This document shows, piece after piece, positions 27,232-35,955 of a DNA stretch of 53,693 nucleotides. The stretch covers positions 1 through 53,693 of the forward strand of contig CAISFO010000014.1 of assembly GCA_903884655.1 (NCBI GenBank). Reading direction: 5' to 3'. The notes beneath the pieces are model-generated. The model was not told where the DNA came from, ran no database searches, and was given only the letters and a program-made list of their open reading frames with translations. How positions within the stretch are numbered: the first letter of the stretch is position 1; each line of letters begins with the position of its first letter. The DNA is from an uncultured Holophagaceae bacterium. GTDB taxonomy: Bacteria > Acidobacteriota > Holophagae > Holophagales > Holophagaceae. The position numbers were made by a program, and so were the translations under genes.

Positions 27232-28614
27232 TCATCGCTGCAGCGCGGGGGCGTGCTTCTCGGTGAAGTTCCGATGGAATTCACCCAGGGCCTTGACCAC
27301 TTGCTGAAGTTTTTGCGTAGGGGGCAGGATGGTGGTGCGGAAATGGGCCGTGCCCTCGGCTTGTCCGAAGCCCGAACCGGGTACCACGCAGATGCCGGTC
27401 TCCTCCAGCAGGGCCATGGCATATTCCGCGTCCGTACACCCCGCCGGCAGGGTGATGCGCGGGAAGGCGTACATGGCTCCGGCGACCACGTTGCAGGAGA
27501 TGCCCTCGATCTTGTTGAGCCCATCGGCCAGCAGGATCGCCCGTGACTTCATGGCCTCAAGGATGGCGCCCTTTTCGGCGACGTACTGGGCATGGGAGGG
27601 CATTCCGGGTTTGGGCGGCCGCACCATGGCATACATGGCGGCCTGCCCCGCGAGGTTGGCACAGAGGCACACGCTCTGCAGCTTGAGCATCTGGGCCGCG
27701 ACGGCGTCGGGCACATTCCGGAATTCGAAGTAGCCACCGCGCACACCGCACTCGCCGAGGAGGCCCTTGGAGCAGGAGTGGAAGCTGAACAGGGGAATGT
27801 CCTTGGCCGCCAAGCGGTGGTACACCTTGGCGAAGGACACGAACTTGTCGCCCGCCAGATAGATGTTCTCCTGATAGACCTCATCCGCGAGGATCGACAG
27901 GCCATGGGCCATGGCGAACTCGATGATCATCTGGATGTTGCCCTCGTCGAGCACCGCGCCCGTGGGATTGCCGGGGTTGATCACGCAGATGGCCCTGACG
28001 CGCGTGCCTTCGGCCTTGGCCTTGGCGATGGACTCCTCGAGCATGGTGCGGCTCAGCTTCCAGCCGTTGGCCTCGTCCAGATGGTAGGGCACCATGCGTC
28101 CTCCATAGAGCGTGATGCTCGCGGAGTAGAGCGGGTACTGGGGGATCGGGACCATGATGCCGTGATGGGGGCTGCCGATGAGCAGGCGCAGGACGGTCTG
28201 CACAGCCTTGCTGGCGCCGTCCGTCAGGAAGATGGCATCGGGATCCACGGCGATGTGGTCCCGCTCCAGGATGAACTCGGCCACCGCCTCGCGGATGAAG
28301 CGCACGCCCTGGCTTTCACTGTAGGCGCCGAGTCCATGCCGGGTGCCGGTGAGGATGGCCTTGGCCGCTTCGACCACATCCGTGGGAAACACCTCGGGCG
28401 CCAGGTGCATGAGCTCCGGGTATTCACACAAGGCGAGGATCTGCCGGTTCCAGGTCAGTGGCTTCTGGCCCAGGGCCTGGGGATTGCCGATGTTGCAGAA
28501 GATGATCTCCCGCCCCTGCTTCTCCAGTTCCGTGGCCCTGGCCACGATGGGCCCCCGCACGGCGTACTCCGTGTCGCGCACGGTCTTCCCGATGTCGGCT
28601 AATCGAATGGTCAT
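27232..28614 (-). CDS. Alanine aminotransferase-like PLP enzyme
   Basis: A 460-residue class I/II aminotransferase. Conserved parts are CNIGNPQALGQKPLTW, YSESQGVRFIREAVAEFI, CVINPGNPTGAVLDE and the PLP-lysine segment FSFHSCSKGLLGECGVRGGY. That last segment is nearly identical to the eukaryotic-type alanine aminotransferase signature (SFHS-x-SKG) rather than to E. coli AlaA/AlaC. The reaction interconverts pyruvate plus glutamate with alanine plus 2-oxoglutarate. ATG 28614 is chosen for the GGAG six nt upstream; the frame runs 20 codons further without a site. It is divergent from the acyl-CoA dehydrogenase and followed 125 bp later by the SDR gene. Confidence 0.85.
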   Translation of the reverse strand: MTIRLADIGKTVRDTEYAVRGPIVARATELEKQGREIIFCNIGNPQALGQKPLTWNRQILALCEYPELMHLAPEVFPTDVVEAAKAILTGTRHGLGAYSESQGVRFIREAVAEFILERDHIAVDPDAIFLTDGASKAVQTVLRLLIGSPHHGIMVPIPQYPLYSASITLYGGRMVPYHLDEANGWKLSRTMLEESIAKAKAEGTRVRAICVINPGNPTGAVLDEGNIQMIIEFAMAHGLSILADEVYQENIYLAGDKFVSFAKVYHRLAAKDIPLFSFHSCSKGLLGECGVRGGYFEFRNVPDAVAAQMLKLQSVCLCANLAGQAAMYAMVRPPKPGMPSHAQYVAEKGAILEAMKSRAILLADGLNKIEGISCNVVAGAMYAFPRITLPAGCTDAEYAMALLEETGICVVPGSGFGQAEGTAHFRTTILPPTQKLQQVVKALGEFHRNFTEKHAPALQR

Positions 28615-28727
28615 GGTCGACTCCAGCAGAAAGAGTCTACTCCGAGGCCCGGGTACAGGTTCACCTGCTGACACTTCGACAAGGGTGTGACGGGCGTCAT
28701 CCTACCCAACGTAAAGGACACCAGCGC

Positions 28728-28755
28728 TTGGCATGGAGCGGCCCGGCGATAAACT
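28728..28755 (+). promoter_or_regulatory. Candidate sigma-70 promoter for the acyl-CoA dehydrogenase
   Basis: TTGGCA (28728-28733) and TAAACT (28750-28755) are separated by 16 bp, and lie about 57 bp before ATG 28812. The match to consensus is 5/6 and 4/6. Confidence 0.4.
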
Positions 28756-28811
28756 GCCGGATCGGCTCCCATCGGCTCTGCCACCGCATTCAACTACCCA
28801 ACGAGGCACCT

Positions 28812-29957
28812 ATGCTTGGATTCTCCCTTTCCACTGAACAGCAGGCAGAGAAGGCTCGCGCCCACACCTTCGCCGAGAGGATCATGCGCCCCGTGGCCCG
28901 GAAGTACGATGAGACCGGGGAATGGGCCGTGGACGTTTACAAGGCGGCCTGGGACCAGGGCTACCTGCAGGCCCTCGTGCCGGAGGAGTGCGGTGGCCCC
29001 GGCGCCAGCCAGATGGACGAAGCCATCGTCTGCGAAGAACTGGCCTGGGGCTGCGCGGGCCTCTACACCTCCATCATGGCCAACGGTCTGGCCATGACCC
29101 CGGTCCTCGTCGCCGGCAGCCCCGAGCAGAAGAAGAAGTGGCTGGGCATGCTGGCGGAAGAGCCCAAGTTCGCGGCCTTCTCCCTCTCCGAGCCCAACGC
29201 GGGTTCTGACGCCGGCGGCATGAGCTGCCGTGGCGAAAAGAAGGGCGACAAGTACATCATCAACGGCACGAAGTGCTACTGCACCAATGGCGGCTACGCG
29301 GACTGGTACGCCCTCTTCTGCAGCACGGATCCCACGAAGGGCGCTCGGGGCACCAGCTGCATCGTCGTGCCCAGGGATACACCGGGCCTGGTGGTGGGCA
29401 AGGCCATGGACAAGATGGGCCAGCGGGCCTCCAACCAGGTAGAGCTCTACTTCAACGACGCTGAAGTCCCCGCGGAGAACATCCTCGGCAAGGAAGGCAT
29501 GGGCTTCGTCATCGCCATGAAGACCTTGGACCAGACTCGCGCCGCCGTGGCTGCGGGAGGCGTGGGCGTGGCCCGGGCCGCCTTCGAGATCGCGCTGGAT
29601 TATGCCAAGAACCGCATCCAGTTCGGCCAGCCCATCTTCGCCAACCAGGCCATCAGCTTCATGCTGGCGGACATGGCCAAGAAGATCGAAGCCAGCCGCC
29701 TGCTCACCTGGCAGGCCGCCTGGATGACCGACAACGGCATCAAGAACTCCAAGCAGAGCGCCATCGCCAAGACCTTCGCCACGGACACCGCCATGGAAGT
29801 GAGCACCGACGCGGTGCAGATCCTTGGCGGCAACGGCTACAGCCGCGACTTCCTCGTGGAAAAGTGCATGCGCGACGCCAAGCTCCTGCAGATCTATGAG
29901 GGAACGAACCAGATCCAGCGCCTGGTGATCGCAAAAGAGATCCAGCAGGGAAATTGA
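28812..29957 (+). CDS. Acyl-CoA dehydrogenase, short/medium-chain type
   Basis: A 381-residue FAD enzyme of standard acyl-CoA dehydrogenase length. It introduces the alpha-beta double bond of acyl-CoA and passes electrons to ETF. Visible signatures are FSLSEPNAGSDAGGM and QILGGNGYSRDF, with the catalytic Glu in LLQIYEGTNQIQR. The layout is close to butyryl- and medium-chain enzymes (AcdA/AcadM). GAGG lies 6 nt before ATG 28812. No ETF genes adjoin it. The stop codon lies within a 23-bp sequence repeated 202 bp downstream. Confidence 0.9.
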   Translation: MLGFSLSTEQQAEKARAHTFAERIMRPVARKYDETGEWAVDVYKAAWDQGYLQALVPEECGGPGASQMDEAIVCEELAWGCAGLYTSIMANGLAMTPVLVAGSPEQKKKWLGMLAEEPKFAAFSLSEPNAGSDAGGMSCRGEKKGDKYIINGTKCYCTNGGYADWYALFCSTDPTKGARGTSCIVVPRDTPGLVVGKAMDKMGQRASNQVELYFNDAEVPAENILGKEGMGFVIAMKTLDQTRAAVAAGGVGVARAAFEIALDYAKNRIQFGQPIFANQAISFMLADMAKKIEASRLLTWQAAWMTDNGIKNSKQSAIAKTFATDTAMEVSTDAVQILGGNGYSRDFLVEKCMRDAKLLQIYEGTNQIQRLVIAKEIQQGN

Positions 29958-29993
29958 CCGGAAGATGGCGGACCTCGGCAGCGGGTCACGAGT

Positions 29994-30016
29994 GAACGCG
30001 CCTGAATGGCGCGTTC
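29994..30016 (+). terminator. First hairpin after the acyl-CoA dehydrogenase
   Basis: GAACGCGCC-tgaat-GGCGCGTTC is a perfect 9-bp stem with a 5-nt loop, 37 bp after the stop codon. No T-run follows. Confidence 0.45.
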
Positions 30017-30047
30017 CGAGATTCCCTCCTCGCCGGGTCCTGACTTC

Positions 30048-30068
30048 GCGGCCTCCACTGGAGGCCGC
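30048..30068 (+). terminator. Second hairpin, terminator-like
   Basis: GCGGCCTCC-act-GGAGGCCGC is a perfect 9-bp stem with a 3-nt loop followed by ttcgtc, a weak U-rich tail. Together with the first hairpin it probably ends the acyl-CoA dehydrogenase transcript. Confidence 0.5.
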
Positions 30069-30252
30069 TTCGTCATCCGGCGGTCGGCACCCGCTTGGTT
30101 CGTTCAAACAACCAGGTTGGCCGCATTCCTCATCGGAGCGGATCCAGCAGGGAAATTGACCGGCAGGATCCCCTCCCAACGCATTCGGACCGCCGGTGAG
30201 TTGGTAGGGCTCTGCCGTAACGCGTTCGGCGCGACCGGCTCATACTCGTTGC

Positions 30253-31959
30253 ATGAGCGTGCTTCAGCGTCCCTGGTTCAACCGGACCATCCTGGCCCTG
30301 CTGATGGCTTCAGCGGCCGCCTTGGGTGTGGTCGTACTGACCTCCCACCCTTCCGGGCCCTCCTTGTTTCCGGCCCTGGCCCTGGTTGTGGGCGCCATGG
30401 CCCTCGGGGGGGCGGTGGGCCTCGTGGCCTGGGTTCGCTGGTTCGCGCAGCCTCGGCTCATCCGGGCCGAGCGACGCTGGGCGGAAGGGGCGCATCCCTA
30501 CGATGTGCTCCTGGTTCTTGGCCAACCGGTCTGGAACCACGGTGAGCTCGGCTATCGCATGTTGCAGATGAGAAGCCTGCTGCAGTTCTCGATGGGCCAC
30601 CGGGACCAGGCCTGGCTGGATGCCCTGGATGCCCAGCTCGCCAGGCTTCCCTTCTGGAAGCGAGCGCTGGTCAGCCGCGCCTTCCGGAAAGTGCCAGGAA
30701 CTCCGGCCGCCCGGCGGTTGGCGTGGTGCCAGCGGCTCATCACCTGGGCTCCTCACATGGGCCGGCTCCGGCATCTGCAGGGAATCCTGTGGCTTCGGGT
30801 CGAGGATCCGGCGGCCCTGCACCAGGCCTGGGACCACTTTGAAGCGGCCCTCCCTCTCTCCTGGGATGACCCGCTGATCCTTGAGGATCTCATGCTTGCG
30901 GGCCTCCAGCATGACCGAACCGACCTGGCGGAGAGGGCCCTGGCAGTGCTCCTGGCGCGCCATGGGGACCCCCGGTTGCCCTGGGACCGGGGCGCCGCAG
31001 GCATGCACCTGCTGCGGCATGGCCGCCATGCCGAGGCCCTGGCCCTGGTTCATGGGCTGCCGCCGGAACACCGCTCCCAGCCTCTGCTTTGGCTGACAGA
31101 AACAGTCGCCTTGCGCCAGTTGGGGGATCGGGAAGACGCCTGGCGCATCATCGGAGCCGCCATTGAACGGTTGCCCGGGTCCTTCCGGCTTTGGATGGAG
31201 CGCTACCAGATAGCCCTGGAACTGCACCTGGATGCCGAGGCTTCGAAGAGCCTTGAACAGGCCTGGCTGACCATTCCAGAGAACCAGGAAGGGGACTCCT
31301 TTCGCGAGGAATGGTTCCTGCGCCGGGCGGAGTTCGCTTTCTGGTGGCAGGACGATTCAGCCCTCGCGAAGGAGTTGCTGGGCATGGTCCCCGTCGATCG
31401 CCAAGGGGACCATCAGCCTCCCCTCAGGCTCCAGGTCCAGGTGGCTGAAGGTGAATACGAAGCGGCCTATCAAGAAGTGAAGACCCTGCTCAAGGAACAA
31501 CCGGAAGATGTGAACCTGCTGCTGCTCCAGGCGGATTGCCTCGCCGGCCTGGACGCCTGGGAAGCCCTTCTGCCCTTTCTGGATGGACTCGGGGAGACTT
31601 GCCGGGAACGGCCTTCCTTCTGGCATCTGCGCGGCCTCGCCCTGGCCAACCTGAAGGATCCCCTGCGGGCCCGCCAGGATCTGGAAAGGGCCGTGCGCAT
31701 GGATCCCCGGGGGCTGCGCTACCTCCTGGACGCGGGCCATGCCTGTGCCGAGCTCGCGGACTGGAACCAGGCCGAGGGACACTGGCGGCAGGCCCTCCAC
31801 CTCGACCCGCAGGCCGAAGAAGCCTTCATCCACCTCGCCGAGGCCCGGCGAGAACTGGAAGATCTCGATGGCGCCCGCCGCTACCTTCGCGAATGCCTGC
31901 TGCATCACCCCGACAGCCTCGATGCCCAGACCCGGCTGGCGGAGCTGGAGACAAACTGA
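30253..31959 (+). CDS. Membrane-anchored TPR protein
   Basis: A 568-residue protein. Two hydrophobic helices near the N-terminus (about 13-32 and 40-62) anchor it; the remaining 500 residues are helical repeats, clearest at the C-terminus as TPR units (FWHLRGLALANLKDPLRARQ, DAGHACAELADWNQAEGHW, AFIHLAEARRELEDLDGARRY). The repeats probably face the cytoplasm and scaffold partners. Shine-Dalgarno support for ATG 30253 is weak. Its 3' end meets the oppositely oriented TPR/transglutaminase-like gene with 3 bp between. No family name can be given. Confidence 0.75.
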   Translation: MSVLQRPWFNRTILALLMASAAALGVVVLTSHPSGPSLFPALALVVGAMALGGAVGLVAWVRWFAQPRLIRAERRWAEGAHPYDVLLVLGQPVWNHGELGYRMLQMRSLLQFSMGHRDQAWLDALDAQLARLPFWKRALVSRAFRKVPGTPAARRLAWCQRLITWAPHMGRLRHLQGILWLRVEDPAALHQAWDHFEAALPLSWDDPLILEDLMLAGLQHDRTDLAERALAVLLARHGDPRLPWDRGAAGMHLLRHGRHAEALALVHGLPPEHRSQPLLWLTETVALRQLGDREDAWRIIGAAIERLPGSFRLWMERYQIALELHLDAEASKSLEQAWLTIPENQEGDSFREEWFLRRAEFAFWWQDDSALAKELLGMVPVDRQGDHQPPLRLQVQVAEGEYEAAYQEVKTLLKEQPEDVNLLLLQADCLAGLDAWEALLPFLDGLGETCRERPSFWHLRGLALANLKDPLRARQDLERAVRMDPRGLRYLLDAGHACAELADWNQAEGHWRQALHLDPQAEEAFIHLAEARRELEDLDGARRYLRECLLHHPDSLDAQTRLAELETN

Positions 31960-31962
31960 GCC

Positions 31963-33021
31963 CTAGGCGGGCTTCTCGCCCTTCAGCAGGGCCAGCTTGG
32001 AGTCCCAACGGGCCCGCATCTCCGGAGCGGACCATCTCCGGGCCTTCTCCAGAGCTCTGATGGCGTCCTTCCGGAACCCCTGGGCCAGAGCCACTCGCGC
32101 CTGGATCAGGTAGAAGTCCGGCTCCTGGGGCAACAGCCGGATGGCCACCTTGATGTGCTTCTCCGCTTCCGGCCAGTGGCTGCCCTGCATCGCTTCCTCG
32201 GCCAGGAAGGCATTGAAGAAGGGGTCCCGCTTGCGGATTTCCATGCCCCGGTCCCGGTAGACCTGGGCCTCACTCTGGCGTCCCTGGGCCCGGAGGAGAT
32301 CTTCCAGGTTGCCGCAGGGGGCACCATCCTTGGGATCAACGTCCAGGGCCTTGCGGAAGGAGCATTCAGCTTCAGTGTCGAGTCCGAGGTGGCGCTGGAC
32401 CACGCCGAGGATGTTCCAGCCAACCCCTGAACCGGGGTCGGTGTGGATGGACACCTGGGCGGAGCGGAAGGCCTCCTCCAGTTGAGCCGCCTCCATCAAT
32501 TCCACGGCACGATTGCTGTGGAACAGGGCCAGCACCCTGCTCTGGTCCAGGTGCACGACCATGGGGACCCCCCGCCTGACTTCAGGAAGGAAATCGGCCA
32601 CCAGGTCCTGTCCCATCGCCCCATTGGGCACCACGGCGACAATGTGCCGCTCATAGCGAATGATCGAGCCTTCGCGCCGCCACCGGCTGATCCGGACCGA
32701 TTCCCCGTACCAGGCGTCCAGACCGATGGCCCGGCAGGCGCTCACGTAGAGCGCCGTCAGGGTGAGGCAGTTGGCCTTGCGGTCCCGCCAGGCTTCCGGG
32801 AGAGTCCGGGTGTAGGCATTGTCATAGATAAGGCCCAGCCCGCCTTCCTCCACCGGGGTGAAGAACGCCTTCACCAGTGAGGTTACCTTGGCGGGAGTCC
32901 CAACTTGGTTGATGGTATGCACCCGTGCAAAGTCCTGCAGGCCAGTCGGGGGTTCGAACGGATCCTCCCCAGCAGTCAGGAGGACCGCCGAGAGCAGGAA
33001 GGAAAGGGCGACAAGGCGCAT
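31963..33021 (-). CDS. Exported transglutaminase-like and TPR protein
   Basis: A 352-residue protein with a signal peptide (MRLVALSFLLSAVLLTAG). Residues 60-165 resemble a transglutaminase-like cysteine-protease fold: Cys in RKANCLTLTALYVSACRAIGL and the candidate His in YERHIVAVVP. The C-terminal half has TPR units (VGWNILGVVQRHLGLDTEAE, AFLAEEAMQGSHWPEAEKHI). The layout resembles periplasmic proteins that pair a Cys-His hydrolase-like domain with a TPR platform, but activity is not shown. GGGAG lies seven nt upstream of ATG 33021. It is divergent from the formyltransferase. Confidence 0.7.
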   Translation of the reverse strand: MRLVALSFLLSAVLLTAGEDPFEPPTGLQDFARVHTINQVGTPAKVTSLVKAFFTPVEEGGLGLIYDNAYTRTLPEAWRDRKANCLTLTALYVSACRAIGLDAWYGESVRISRWRREGSIIRYERHIVAVVPNGAMGQDLVADFLPEVRRGVPMVVHLDQSRVLALFHSNRAVELMEAAQLEEAFRSAQVSIHTDPGSGVGWNILGVVQRHLGLDTEAECSFRKALDVDPKDGAPCGNLEDLLRAQGRQSEAQVYRDRGMEIRKRDPFFNAFLAEEAMQGSHWPEAEKHIKVAIRLLPQEPDFYLIQARVALAQGFRKDAIRALEKARRWSAPEMRARWDSKLALLKGEKPA

Positions 33022-33101
33022 GGGAAAGCTCCCAATCCAGCATAGGTCTTTGGACAGAGGTTTCCATGGTCCATGCGATCCTAGGGGAGTTTGAGGGAAC
33101 C

Positions 33102-34022
33102 ATGTCCAAACCGACGGCGGTGGTCTGTGCCTATTCCAGCGTGGGAACCGCGGCCCTGGAGGGGCTGCTGGCGGTGGGCGTCGAGGTGCGCGCCCTCTAC
33201 ACCTACGCCCAGGGACCCGATGAGCTCTGGTTCACACCACCCGCCACGGTGGCCTCGGCCCGGGGCATCCCGGTACATCTGGCCCCGTCGTTTAATGACG
33301 AGGAAGTGTTCGAGGCCATTCGCGCCCTTCGTCCGGACTTCCTGTTCAGCTTCTACTTCCGGGAGATGATCCAGGGCCGCTTCCTGGAGCTTCCCCGCCT
33401 GGGCGCCTTCAACCTCCATGGCAGTCTGTTGCCCCGCTACCGGGGCCGGGCGCCGATCAACTGGGTGCTGGTGAAGGGAGAGACGGAGACGGGCCTGACC
33501 CTGCATGCCATGACCCCCAAACCCGACGATGGCCATATCGTGGCCCAGGCGCGCCTGCCCATCGCCTGGGACGAAACGGCCCTGAGCCTCACAAACAAGG
33601 CCGCGGAGGCGGGCCGGGAGCTGGTGCGGCAGGCGGTTCCAGGCCTTGTGGATGGCTCCACGGTTCGGATCGATCAGAAGACGCTGGGACCCTCCACCTA
33701 CTTCGGGGGCCGGAAGCCCGCCGACTCCCGCCTGGATTTCGCCATGAGCGTCCAGGAGGCCTTCAACCAGATCCGGGCCGTGGCGGATCCCTGGCCCAAC
33801 GCCTTTCTGGAGACCCCCGGCGGAGTCCTGAAGGTGGCCTGGGCCCTTCCCAGTGGGGAAGCCTGCCCAGTCGGGCAGTTCCGCGCCACCCGGGAAGGGG
33901 TCCTGCTGGGCTTCTCGGACGGGGCCTTGCGCCTGCAGGCACTCCGGAAGGGCGCCCACCGCAGCGAGCGCCCCTCAGAGCATGCGGACTGGCTGGCGGA
34001 ACTGGGAATCCCGGAGTGGTAG
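33102..34022 (+). CDS. Formyltransferase, ArnA N-domain-like
   Basis: A 306-residue stand-alone enzyme of the 10-formyltetrahydrofolate-dependent formyltransferase fold. The catalytic Asn and His are in FNLHGSLLPRYRGRAP, and the Asp is in TPKPDDGHIVAQ. INWVLVKGETETGLTLH is strongly like the ArnA formyltransferase domain, which formylates UDP-4-amino-4-deoxy-arabinose, and also like methionyl-tRNA formyltransferase. The C-terminal part (about 210-300) resembles the formyltransferase C-domain. No lipid A-modification or nucleotide-sugar genes lie nearby, so the substrate is open. GAGGG sits five nt before ATG 33102; the long frame upstream is noise. It converges with the malic enzyme gene. Confidence 0.8.
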   Translation: MSKPTAVVCAYSSVGTAALEGLLAVGVEVRALYTYAQGPDELWFTPPATVASARGIPVHLAPSFNDEEVFEAIRALRPDFLFSFYFREMIQGRFLELPRLGAFNLHGSLLPRYRGRAPINWVLVKGETETGLTLHAMTPKPDDGHIVAQARLPIAWDETALSLTNKAAEAGRELVRQAVPGLVDGSTVRIDQKTLGPSTYFGGRKPADSRLDFAMSVQEAFNQIRAVADPWPNAFLETPGGVLKVAWALPSGEACPVGQFRATREGVLLGFSDGALRLQALRKGAHRSERPSEHADWLAELGIPEW

Positions 34023-34023
34023 C

Positions 34024-35781
34024 TCAGCCATGCCTCGCCATGCTCGGCCTCACTTCGGAGGGGTCGAGGATGGTCGGATCCATGGGCAGGTAGGCCGGAT
34101 CCCACATGGCCTCCGCCACCACCCTCGGAATCTCGGAAGGCGCGAGTTCCCGCTTCGCCAGCCCCTCCCGTTGTGCTTCCAGGGCCACCGCTTCCGCCAC
34201 GGCCCTGGTCACCCGCCGGATCTGGCTGGTGGGGGGAAACAGGCTGCCAGCGGCCAGATCCTCGGGGTGAACTTCGTCGGCCAGGCGGCGGGCTGCCGCA
34301 GCGAACAATCCGTCGGTGACCTCCCGGGCCTCGGCCACCAGCAGTCCCAGACCCATGCCGGGGAAGATGAAGGAGTTGTTGCCCTGGCCGATGAGGTGGG
34401 TCCGGCCCTGATGGGACACCGGATCGAAGGGACTGCCCGTGGCCACAAGGGCCCGCCCATCGGTCCAGCGCAGGATATCCGCCGGTGTAGCCTCGGACTT
34501 GCTGGTGGGATTGGACATCGGAAAAACCAGGGGGCACTCGGTATGCGCCGCCATTTCCCGGATGACGTCTTCCGTGAAAACCCCGGGCTGGCCCGAGGTC
34601 CCGATCAGCATGGTCGGCCGGAGCGCTTTCACCACCGCAAGCAAGTCCCTGGGTTTCCCCGGGCCCAGTCCGTGCTTTTCGGCAAGGGCGGAGGGCCAGG
34701 CGAAGGCGCGCTTGTGGACATCCTGGATCGGGACATCATCGACCAGGAAACCCTTGGTGTCGAGGTTGGCGATGGCGGTGATGAGCCCCTTCCCCTCCTG
34801 TCCGGCCCTGCGCAGGGCGTCGCGGAGCAGCCGGGCGATGCCGATGCCGGCGGCGCCGGCACCGAGGATGACGATCCGCTGATCCTTGACGGCCACCCCC
34901 GTGGCCCGGGAACCCACCAGCATGCCCGCCACGCCCACCGCCGAGGTCCCCTGGATGTCGTCGTTGAAGCTCGTCAACACTTTCCGGTAGCGGTCCAGGA
35001 GGTTGAAGGCGTTGACCTTCTTGAAGTCCTCCCACTGCAGGATGGCCTTGGGGAAGCGCAGGACCACGGCATGCACAAACTCGTCCACCAGGGATTCGTA
35101 CTCGGATCCCCGAAGACGGGGGGCGCGCCACCCCAGGTAGAGCTCGTCCTTGAGCAGGTCCTGGTTGTCCGTGCCCACATCCAGGCTGATGGGCAGGGTC
35201 TGCCAGGGCGGGATCCCGGCCGCGGCCGTGTAGAGCGCCAGCTTGCCGATGGGAATACCCATGCCGCCGGCCCCCTGGTCGCCCAGGCCGAGGATCCGCT
35301 CATTGTCCGTAACGACGATCAGGCGCACATCGTCGAAGGGGGCATTCCCGAGCACGTCCTTGATGTGGCCCCGGTGCTCGGGGGTGATCCAGATGCCCCG
35401 GGCCCGACGGAAGATGTGGCTGAATTCCTGGCAGGCCTGCCCCACGGTCGGGGTGTACACGATGGGAAGGAACTCCTCGATGTGGTCGATCAGCACCCGG
35501 TAGAAGAGGTACTCGTTCCGGTCCTGGAGAGCGGCCAGCCCGATGTACTTTTCCAGGGGGTCCTTCTTCCGGGTGATGTTGAGGTAGACCCGCCGGGACT
35601 GCTGCTCCATGGTGCTCACCGCATGGGGCAGCAGGCCCTCAAGTCCCAGGGTCTGGCGCTCCTCCTTGGTGAAGGCCGTCCCCTTCGTGAACATTGGATG
35701 GCGCAAGAGCCGGGCGCCACGGTACGGGACCGTGAGTCGTGTCCTGCCCCCCACTTCGAATCTCAGACCGTAGCGTTCCAT
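34024..35781 (-). CDS. maeA: NAD(P)-dependent malic enzyme
   Basis: A 585-residue malic enzyme of the large (about 560-580) type. It oxidatively decarboxylates malate to pyruvate. Conserved regions include FLPIVYTPTVGQACQEFSHI, GDQGAGGMGIPIGK, the FNDDIQGTSAV metal-binding stretch, VILGAGAAGIGIARLL (dinucleotide-binding), SNPTSKSEATP and GQGNNSFIFPGMG. The length and the early VYTPTVG point to the SfcA/MaeA-like group, often NAD-linked, but cofactor choice is not certain. ATG 35781 has AAGGAGGG upstream. It is followed after 98 bp of minus-strand-upstream sequence by asnA, which also lies on the minus strand. Confidence 0.9.
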   Translation of the reverse strand: MERYGLRFEVGGRTRLTVPYRGARLLRHPMFTKGTAFTKEERQTLGLEGLLPHAVSTMEQQSRRVYLNITRKKDPLEKYIGLAALQDRNEYLFYRVLIDHIEEFLPIVYTPTVGQACQEFSHIFRRARGIWITPEHRGHIKDVLGNAPFDDVRLIVVTDNERILGLGDQGAGGMGIPIGKLALYTAAAGIPPWQTLPISLDVGTDNQDLLKDELYLGWRAPRLRGSEYESLVDEFVHAVVLRFPKAILQWEDFKKVNAFNLLDRYRKVLTSFNDDIQGTSAVGVAGMLVGSRATGVAVKDQRIVILGAGAAGIGIARLLRDALRRAGQEGKGLITAIANLDTKGFLVDDVPIQDVHKRAFAWPSALAEKHGLGPGKPRDLLAVVKALRPTMLIGTSGQPGVFTEDVIREMAAHTECPLVFPMSNPTSKSEATPADILRWTDGRALVATGSPFDPVSHQGRTHLIGQGNNSFIFPGMGLGLLVAEAREVTDGLFAAAARRLADEVHPEDLAAGSLFPPTSQIRRVTRAVAEAVALEAQREGLAKRELAPSEIPRVVAEAMWDPAYLPMDPTILDPSEVRPSMARHG

Positions 35782-35848
35782 GGCTTCGCCCTCCTTCTCG
35801 ATGACGCGGAAGTCCTGTGCACGGACAGGGCCGTATGATGGTTGGCCG

Positions 35849-35863
35849 GGCCCCACGGGGGCC
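35849..35863 (-). terminator. Short hairpin between asnA and malic enzyme
   Basis: GGCCCC-acg-GGGGCC is a 6-bp stem with a 3-nt loop. It lies about 93 bp past the asnA stop in transcription direction and upstream of the malic enzyme start. There is no T-run, so it is a weak terminator candidate. Confidence 0.25.
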
Positions 35864-35955
35864 TAGATGGATCGCCCAATGGAGATGGCGGCATCGGCAA
35901 TCAAGAGACCCAAATGTGTACTCGCCCTCCGGGGTTGTCCAGGCCCATGTCCCTA

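Larger units (their letters stand above)
29939..30163 (+). repeat. 23-bp direct repeat flanking a hairpin-bearing segment
   Basis: The 23-bp sequence gatccagcagggaaattgac plus cgg occurs at 29939-29961, covering the last codons and stop of the acyl-CoA dehydrogenase, and again at 30141-30163. Between the copies lie two perfect hairpins. The repeat copies the gene's end, which suggests a tandem duplication event or insertion of the segment. Confidence 0.7.

Noticed and set aside
28794..30179. 461-residue minus-strand frame over the acyl-CoA dehydrogenase
   Set aside because: Antisense shadow; the plus-strand frame has all expected dehydrogenase motifs.
33853..35838. 661-residue plus-strand frame opposite the malic enzyme
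   Set aside because: Antisense of a well-supported gene; composition and lack of motifs mark a shadow caused by GC-rich codons.
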